From NCBI GenBank assembly GCA_964017155.1, contig OZ024865.1, positions 45,612,051-45,676,050 on the forward strand: DNA of 64,000 bases, read 5' to 3'. Positions within the stretch are counted from its first letter, which is position 1. The number at the start of each line of letters is the position of its first letter. This document shows positions 57,119 through 64,000 of this stretch, piece by piece. Under the pieces are notes generated by a model. That model did not search any database. It was not told the origin of the DNA and saw only the letters and a list, made by a program, of their open reading frames with translations. Made by a program: the position numbers and the translations under genes. This DNA comes from Oasisia sp. SBJ-2009. Its lineage: Eukaryota; Annelida; Polychaeta; Sabellida; Siboglinidae.

Positions 57119-58905
57119 AAGCTATACGGGGAGCGAAAACTGACTACAGGCGCAAACTCGAAGCTTGACCCCATTTGTGACACTGAACCATTCCGAGACT
57201 TCCCCTCCAACACTAACAGTGGCCATCATTCCGGTATGTAGTGCCTCGATCATTGTTTTGAACTTCTCTGGGCATCCACACTTCCTCAGTAGCTGCCATA
57301 GCCCGGTCCTCCCAACTGTATCGAACGCCTTACTGAAGTCGACAAATACCATGTACAGTGGTCGGTCCTGCTCAATGCACTTTTCTTATTGTTGTCGTGT
57401 CCACGGTGCTCCTGTTACCTCTAAAGACACACTCAGTCTCCGGAACTAACTCTGGTGTTATGTGGGTAGATAGTCTGTTGAGTCGGATCCTGGATAAGAT
57501 ATTGCCTACTATGGAAAGAAAAGAGATTCCTCTATATTACCCACAGTCTGTTCGATCACCTTTCTAGTAGATGGTTACAATGCTGGCATCCTTCCAAGCT
57601 TGTGGTACAGAACCCACCTCCCAGGCATTGGTGATTAGTTGGTGCAGTCTGCTGAACATATTGTCTCCTCCCTGCTTCCATACTTCTGCAGGAATTCCAT
57701 CTCCTCCAGGTGCTTTGCCATATTTCAGGCCGGCGATTGCTCAAGCTATCTCATCCATACTTGGAATCTCATCGAGGCTTGTCTTAGTAATGCGCTGCGG
57801 GATGTTGCCTAGAGCTTCATGATCTATGTCGCCAGGGACGTTGAGTAGCTTCTGGAAATGTTCACTCCATCTTGTCACAATTCTCTTGCTGTAAGAGAAG
57901 GTCTCCATTCCATATGTTGATTTCAGTTGAACATGTCCCTTCTTTTTTGATCCCCACATCTTCCTTCATCCATTGTAGAAGCCCTTCATATTGTTACTGT
58001 CAGCAGCTCTCTGCAGCTCCACTGCCTTCCTTTCCCACCAGTCTAACGTCAGTGCACGGGTGCGTTTTTGTAGCAGTCTGCGGGCATCTTTATATGATGC
58101 AGTGGTGGATCTAGTGCTCCTGGTTTGCAACACTCTCTGGTGGGCTTGGTCTCTTCTGCTCATAAGAATATGTAGCTCATGGTCATTGGGGTCGAACCAG
58201 TCCTGGTAATTTATGTCTGGCTTGCCGCTAAGATATGTATTGGCTGTGTTGTACACGACCTGCTTCAGAGCTGCCCATTTCTCGTCTTATTTTGAGTTTT
58301 CGTTCTCCTCCCATTGGGCGAGAGCACTGTCCATATCCTTCTCAAAGCTCCCCCTAGGTGGTGGTATTTAGTTTTGCAGTGTTGAGCTTGGTCGGCTTAC
58401 TTGTCCCTTGCCTGTTGTGTTGTTGTCGTATTCTGAAAGCCACTTTTGACCTCAGCATCTGGTAATCGGTCCAGCAGTTTGCACTACGCATGGCTCGGGT
58501 ACTGTGGATGTCCATGTCATATGCCAGTGTCTGGAACGAGGATGCATCCAGGTGGTCTTGCGTTCATCCTTTCTCCTTCGGGTTTGCCACTCCAGCAGAA
58601 ATAATATTCCAAGTCGTTGAGACTATCAGACTCTGAGAACCTTCTTTCACAGAGGGCGGCGATGTCGATGTTGTATTTGGCAAGTTCCATTGCTACTAGT
58701 GTCGTACGTCTTTCTGGTCGGTCAGCTCCTTCTCGGTCGAGGATAATCCTGACGTTCCATTGCCCAATTGTCCGTAGTTGTCTTCTTTGTCTTCTTCTTC
58801 CTAGCTGATGTTCCACTGTCGACGGAAGATGAAGTCGACCAGCGCGGTCCTTGGTAACCCGGGCGACGGCCGATCCAGTATGGAGTTTCGTCCAGTTGTA
58901 CATTT
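57119..58905 (-). pseudogene. Antisense RTE-like LINE (endonuclease and RT), decayed
   Basis: Minus strand in order: GQWNVR, LVAMELAKYNIDIAALCE and YYFCWSGK (endonuclease, about 58790-58570), a linker with DHELHILMSRRDQAH, then KAPGGDGIP-type text with PSMDEIA, and the RT core VFVDFSKAFDTVGR, ALHTGMMATV and VTNGVK (57352-57160). The RTE style is shown by the FSKAFDTV and NGVK blocks. Multiple frame breaks; the C-terminal half of the RT is absent. Confidence 0.85.
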
Positions 58906-59651
58906 CATGGAAGCTGTTAGCAAAAAGTGTTGAAGTGCCGTTGGCTTTTGCATGTTACTAGCGACACTCTCTGGGGGAACAACTAGAGGTCTCACACTGG
59001 CAAGAACATGTCAAGACAGGCGCCAACTATTTCCACTAATTAGTAATATAAAATAAATAAATTGTCGCCTAAGCAAACTGTTGTGTCGATGCACATTTCA
59101 CAATCATTAAACACCAGCGGGCACTCGCGGAATCCACAATATGTATAAGAGGCCCTGCCCTCTCACGCCCTCAGGCAGCGTAATTGTTGCATTCGGAATT
59201 CGTTGAGTTCAAGTTCTGAAAAACGGACGTACGACTAAAATTAGCTGACCGTACTCCTACAGTTTGCATGGAATGAAATAATCGATAATATATACTACCC
59301 AACAGTCGATGTAACCCAGTGGTTGTGCGACTTAGAGAAATTATCACATATAATGTCTGACAATATTCGATTTCCTTCTTAGAAGTCTGACAATAATGCG
59401 TTGAAATTCGGCATGCTCTAGAACCCGTTCTAAAAGGTTAATTAAGAAACACCCGATTTGTTCTAATACGCCTATTCAAATATGATGAGTAGTGGCGCCG
59501 TATAGCGGATAAACTGCGTCACTAGGAAGAGACGTTTCGCCCTATGCTAGATAATTTTGTGTTTTAAACCGGCATATAACTGCATAGTTTATATGATTGC
59601 TAAGTAGCCAGTGGGAGTACTTATTATTAGTAATGCTAGTGTTGATATCGT

Positions 59652-59975
59652 ATGTAGAGCGCAATGGGTCAGGGGCAGAGCTTCGGAATCTCGATTAAGA
59701 GGACCCGTTTTCAAATCCTGTGCTGCGGTGTTAAAACCTTGCGCAAGTTTGTTTCGTTCGACATTCCTCCAGTTAACTCAGCTATAAACGAGTATCTGTA
59801 CAATGGTGGATATGTGTACGACCAGCCTTCGCGCATTAACTTGTCGCATGTGGCTGGATGCGCCCGAGAGAAGTTAAGATGGTGTTTGATTGAACATGTC
59901 TGTCAAGAAAGTAAAGTGTAAAAACGCTTTCAGCAGTGCCGATGACTGGATACGTCGCTATATAAGAATTACCTT
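59652..59975 (+). mobile_element. tRNA-derived SINE, family 1, copy 3 (duplicated with its segment)
   Basis: Same body as 26036-26357, with decayed boxes (GGGTCAGGGGCAGAG, GTTTTCAAATCC) and the tail GTAAAGTGTAAAAACGC, then CGCTATATAAGAATTACC. Because its flanks also match copy 1, it came with the segment duplication and not by a new insertion. Confidence 0.78.
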
Positions 59976-61252
59976 ACCTTTAAAACATTCGCTGCTCGTT
60001 CGACCCCGGCGAATTGAAAATAGTCATGCAGTACGTGCATATGTTAGTTTGTAGCCGACGGTTCCGAACGATGTGGCGGCGGGTGCACATTCACGAACGT
60101 TCTGACAGCGGAGATTTGCCGCATCTCTCGCATATGACTCAAATGTTAATGTCAATGTCACGACGTAATCTCCACCTACTTCTAATCGGCGACGAATCGG
60201 ACGTGTGACAACGTCAATGTAACCATAATACAATAGTCACACTCTTATAGGACCAACCCATCAGCATTTCCAAAGTGGCCGTATTACGCGGTTGGCCTCT
60301 GCTGAAGGGGAACCATCGACGAATGTCCCTGTTTCCTTCACACTGGCCGCTCCCTTACAAGTCACATGTAGTTTTTAACATTCGAGACATCTAACATTGC
60401 AATAATAACAATACCAACTACGTGACGCTTTGCCTGCAATCTTTTTTGCCGACTTATGATTAAAAATTCCAGTTTTTTACTGCCGCTTATATGCTGAAGA
60501 GGGATACATTATGTATGCAACCTTGGCCGTTGGCCGCAATAGCCGGATGTCTGCTGGTGATAGGTATTTTGCTTAGAATGTGGCCGTATAAGTGAGGGAG
60601 TACTGTACAGCTTACTGTAGGTATAATTATTATGTAAGAGGAGGAGACAAGACTATCCAAAATAATAATGTATCAAGACAATTATTTCGGTGAAGTATTC
60701 TCCGCCAAAACAACCGATAACCATCCATCTGTGTTCGCTGTATGCACAAACATCTGGCTGACCTAACCACTGGCGATGTGCTTCTGGTACAAATTATTTA
60801 CGTTTGCAATGGACGAACAGTGACGCCATCAGGAGGAATGTGTCACGATACAGGACCGACATCCCCCAGGTGGCGCCACGGGTCCAATTGGATTCGCAAC
60901 GTAACATTTAAAATTGTGATAAACATAGAACAAATACATGTGCCATAAATTATTACAATTTGCGTTTGTTACACAATATGTCGTTTAAGATGAATGGGCA
61001 TGTCAGAGTGTGCTTTGTGTATATGTGTATGTACGTGTGCATGCGTGGGCGCGTGCGTGCGTATGTGGCCACCTAAGTACATTCTACTACATTATTTTAA
61101 CCATGCAGGCGTCGTCAGGTACCCTCTTCAAGATGATAGCTGCTATTACCTTAGATCCATTATCATAATAATCGATGTGTCGGTTCAATTGCCGGTGTTC
61201 TACGTTGAAATGCCTTTTTCCCTCTGGCATAATATTAAAAAGACTTAGTCCC

Positions 61253-61310
61253 GTACAAGTCGTTACCTCGACGGGATATGACGCCCCTCAGAAGTACGAC
61301 GACGCGTAAT
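61253..61310 (+). pseudogene. Broken copy of the candidate exon at 27636-27755
   Basis: It keeps CAAGTCGTTACCTCGA and GACGCCCCTCAGAAGTACG but has a deletion of about 10 bp and in-frame stops, and is cut off after GCGGG. Confidence 0.5.
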
Positions 61311-61440
61311 GCGGGCCTATATAAGAACTTACGTTTACCATTATGCCAGTAAAGTATATCTATGTGTTCTCTTGCTACATTCTTTCTAAATGGAGGGCAG
61401 AAATGCCGTTCTATCTTAGTTACTCTCAAAATGTAAATTA

Positions 61441-61880
61441 ATTCTAAGCATCTTAGGCTTTTGATTTTGGTGTCTAAATATACATTTTCAGAGACAAGGA
61501 ATCTAATGAGACAACTTACAATGCACTACATTTAATGCAAGACAGTGTAAATCACAATGTTTACTCAAAAATTACCAAAATGTACTTCTAGTATAGTTCA
61601 TTATGTACAGATTAAAATTTTCGTTCACATTTGTTTGGGATTTGCAAAACTATATATTTTTGGAAAGTTTAGAACCTACTGAACCTGAAAAGTAATGTTT
61701 ACATTTTTTCGAAATACTCTATGGCGGCTATCTTGGATTTTCAAAATGGCGACTATATTTTGCTAACATTTTGCAATATCTCGGCTTCTAAGCATCTTAG
61801 GCTTTTGATTTTGGTGTCTAAACAAACATTTTCACAGACAAGGAATCTAATGGGACAATTTATAATGAGATATATATATA
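61441..61880. repeat. Direct repeat, about 95 bp, spaced 345 bp
   Basis: 61443-61540 and 61787-61885 share TTCTAAGCATCTTAGGC, TTTTGATTTTGGTGTCTAAA and GACAAGGAATCTAATG in the same order. It may be two units of a 345-bp tandem; the DNA between is AT-rich with no gene. Confidence 0.8.
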
Positions 61881-62099
61881 TATAATGCATGACACTATAT
61901 TGGAAATTTTGGAAAAAATACATAAATTCTAAGTAACAACCTGAGGCTCAAATGGTAAATATTAGCCAACTTTTCGAGCATTGAAAATAGTCTAGTTATT
62001 ACAATCATTGTTGTCTAGACTAATAATTACATGTATTATTTAAATCATTGTTGTCTAGAATCCAGTGTCCCATTGTTGTTGTTTCAGGCTCTGAGATAC

Positions 62100-62219
62100 A
62101 TGGAGTCGACCACGAATGAGGTCCCCAAACTTACTGGTGGACGGCCGTGCCAAACCATTGACTATAAACTGTGTGTTGTGTGTCAAAAAGAAGCCGAACC
62201 TTTAGTGACCCAAGATTAA
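62100..62219 (+). pseudogene. N-terminal fragment of a multicopy uncharacterised protein
   Basis: From the ATG at 62100, just after a possible acceptor (TTGTTTCAG), the frame encodes 39 aa including KLCVVCQKEAEPL, the type of Cys-x2-Cys start seen in the protein family whose later part lies in the opposite orientation at 62202-64000. The frame stops right where the minus-strand piece begins, so the two pieces form an inverted junction. Confidence 0.45.
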
Positions 62220-64000
62220 CCTCACACCACAACCTCCTAGAGGCAGTGAAGGAGCATCCACCAGCTGAACTGCTTTCGCATAGAGGGCCATGTCATAGGT
62301 TATGACAGTGATGTACTCTTCTCCAACTGTCAACTCCTTTAACTGATGTGCCTGCGTCATCACTGTTAGCAGAGTTGACCACCCGTGTGCCGCTTCTGGG
62401 AGTAGGGGCAGGGCACCAACCTCGATCAGCGGCTTGCTTGTTGACACTAAGGAGTTGTAGCCAGCCCAACCTGGAATTTGGCTTGACCTTTCATCCTTCA
62501 TCATGGAAAGAGTTGAGGCGCCAACCCATCCAAGTTGTGTAAGTTGATAGCTATCTGCTACACCAGAGTTGTTGATGCTGAACTCCCTCGCCAGCTGCTG
62601 CGATGCAGATGCTTTTGGCTTCTCACACGGTAGCATGGCTGTAATGTATGGAGTCACCAAGAGACTCTTTGAGTTTGTGTCACTAATGCGTAGAGAGAGG
62701 GGGAGTGATTGGTTCACCAGGTCCATCAGCCTTCTGGTAGATGGCAGTGACTGTCCCATGTGTCGTACCCTTGCCATCAGCAGTGTCCTCAGCAAAGTCT
62801 GTGTTGTCTGCGGCAAAGAACATCAACGCGCCATTCTTCAAGAAAAGTAGCACATACCGTTCCTTGTATTGCTTTTGTGTTCTCCACTACAGCATTGGCA
62901 AGGGCTGTTTCCATGATGAGGGGACGGCTGTAGGACGCACAGTGACCCTGTGCATTGAGGAGATTCACATGTTTCTTGTTTCTTGTTTCTTGTGTCGTGA
63001 TGGATGGTCAGGGCCAATCCCAGTACTTGGGGGTTTTCCCTAGCTTGTTGAGACCGGAATCCAGCACCCTCGTCACTCGGCTTGTACGTGACTTGCCTCT
63101 TGGATTTGAAACCAAACATCAGGTTTTGGTTCAGGGTTAGTGCCCCTGTCGACAATAGATGTCCGCACTTCTGTTTGCAGTTTGTCTGCAGGTCCCGCCA
63201 TTATCCAGCGGATCATGGTATACAGTTCCACCGGTACATCTTCCAGGGTACTGGTTACTACTATGGAACTGGAAGTCTTCACTGTCTTGGTGAACTGCTC
63301 AATTCGTTGGCGAAGGAGTCTGGCTGATTGGTAGAGGTTTTTCATGCTTTCAGTGTCATCTGCAGTTCTGATAGCAGTGTGGAGCATGTCTGCATCACAG
63401 GCCTCTGGAGACTACAAGACTTCGCATGTTTCTCTGTCGGACTAATGCTACGTGTGGTAATTCAGAAAGGATTATATCTTTCAACCATTGCCTGGTGAAG
63501 GCAGGTGAATGATTTTCCAGGGCCTCTGTTCCACTTAAATGTAGCATGCTGATATATGTGTTCTCGATGTCTTGGATTGAGAGGTATGCTCCATCTCTGG
63601 TCTGTGTATCTATGATGTTCAGCAGTTCAACGAAGCTGGATCCTTGTGTGGAACTTTGTTTTATCTTGGGTGCTTGGTTGGTGTCATCCCGCAGAATGTG
63701 GAACACGTGTTTGGTCCAGCAAGCTTTGTGATACTGGATATCCATAGCATGAGCATCACCATCAGCAATGCAAGTACTGTATCTAATTTTCAGACATTTC
63801 ACCCTGGGAGTGTGTGACCCAGTAGGCATGAACTGTTGCTGTCGGTCTCTTGCACGCCCTCTCTGGACTGTGTTCGTCATCCTGGAGTAGCAAGTACGAT
63901 GCCAAACAGCATTCTCTCTTTGCAGTGTTTCTGATGTGCAGTCTTTAAGCCGTTTCTGCAGTGGAACACAATCGGCATCATGGAAGCTGGCTCGCTCCTT
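62202..64000 (-). pseudogene. Uncharacterised multicopy (probably transposon-related) protein, frameshifted, continues past the window
   Basis: Minus strand from the right edge: an open stretch of about 200 codons (64000-63398) with paired Cys/His motifs (WHRTCYS, YHKACW), then frames 63387-63073, about 63155-62838 and 62816-62202, each open but mutually shifted. Family-like blocks occur in different frames: LGLALTIHHDTRNKK, LIMETALANAVVENTK, FFAADNTDFAEDTADGKG and ITYDMALYAKAVQL. I recall this kind of protein as a multicopy unnamed family in invertebrate genomes; an RNase-H-like transposase is possible from the AADNTD block but unproven. At least three frame changes mark it as a pseudogene. 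Confidence 0.55.

Larger units (their letters stand above)
59040..61330. repeat. Segmental duplication, copy 2 (matches 23690-27800)
   Basis: Colinear with copy 1 on the same strand, with one 1.7-kb gap relative to it near 59130. It keeps the SINE (59652-59975), the GGTGGCGCCACGGGTCC block (60868) and the stretch leading to 61310. The right end jumps into text like CCTATATAAGAACTTACGTTTA, reminiscent of the SINE tail. No host gene seen. Confidence 0.85.

Overview
The window is animal nuclear DNA. It has GT-AG introns, secreted multi-domain genes split over many kilobases, several clades of non-LTR retrotransposon, tRNA-derived SINEs and very long micro- and minisatellites. The gene content (a fibrinogen-related lectin, a chitin-binding type-2 secreted protein, a thrombospondin type-1 exon) and the repeat content (CR1/L2/RTE LINEs, a 2A-like peptide in a LINE) fit a marine invertebrate such as a cephalochordate, lophotrochozoan or other non-vertebrate bilaterian. 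The species cannot be fixed from the sequence alone.

Layout. 1-1770: the 3' end of a CR1-like LINE and a decayed copy of DNA that also lies in intron 1 of the lectin gene. 1936-6498: a CR1-like LINE with both reading frames open; ORF1 ends on a TTTAAAC slippery heptamer placed exactly for a -1 frameshift into ORF2. 6705-7542: a TTAA-bounded inverted-repeat element. 7617-9600: a decayed antisense CR1 copy. 9797-23349 (+): a complete five-exon gene for a secreted fibrinogen-related protein of about 360 aa (signal peptide, stalk of four 22-aa repeats, one C-terminal fibrinogen domain). Its introns hold a 29-bp minisatellite, a CA/CG microsatellite, an L2-like LINE with a 2A-like motif and an antisense LINE fragment. 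23690-28340: spacer DNA repeated at 59040-61330, with SINEs. 28780-32090: a broken, internally deleted copy of the next gene. 32400-32569: a near-perfect foldback with hammerhead-ribozyme-like cores. 32924-36475: microsatellites, an L2 remnant and a minisatellite with higher-order structure.

37577-49803 (-): a five-exon gene for a predicted 292-aa secreted protein (signal peptide, short linker, chitin-binding type-2 domain, proline linker, unrecognised C-terminal domain), every intron in phase 1. Intron 3 holds about 3.7 kb of G/T-rich simple repeats (6-mer, then 5-mer, then 7-mer); intron 1 holds an antisense LINE whose 3' tail runs into an 840-bp pentanucleotide array. 50000-64000 is mostly LINE debris, an orphan TSP1 exon, a broken coding-like stretch of unknown family, the second copy of the spacer duplication, and pseudogene pieces of a multicopy uncharacterised protein at the right edge.

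Both intact host genes encode secreted, probably carbohydrate-binding proteins, and both lie in a neighbourhood of local duplications. This fits a rapidly turning-over locus of recognition or extracellular-matrix proteins; that functional link is inference.
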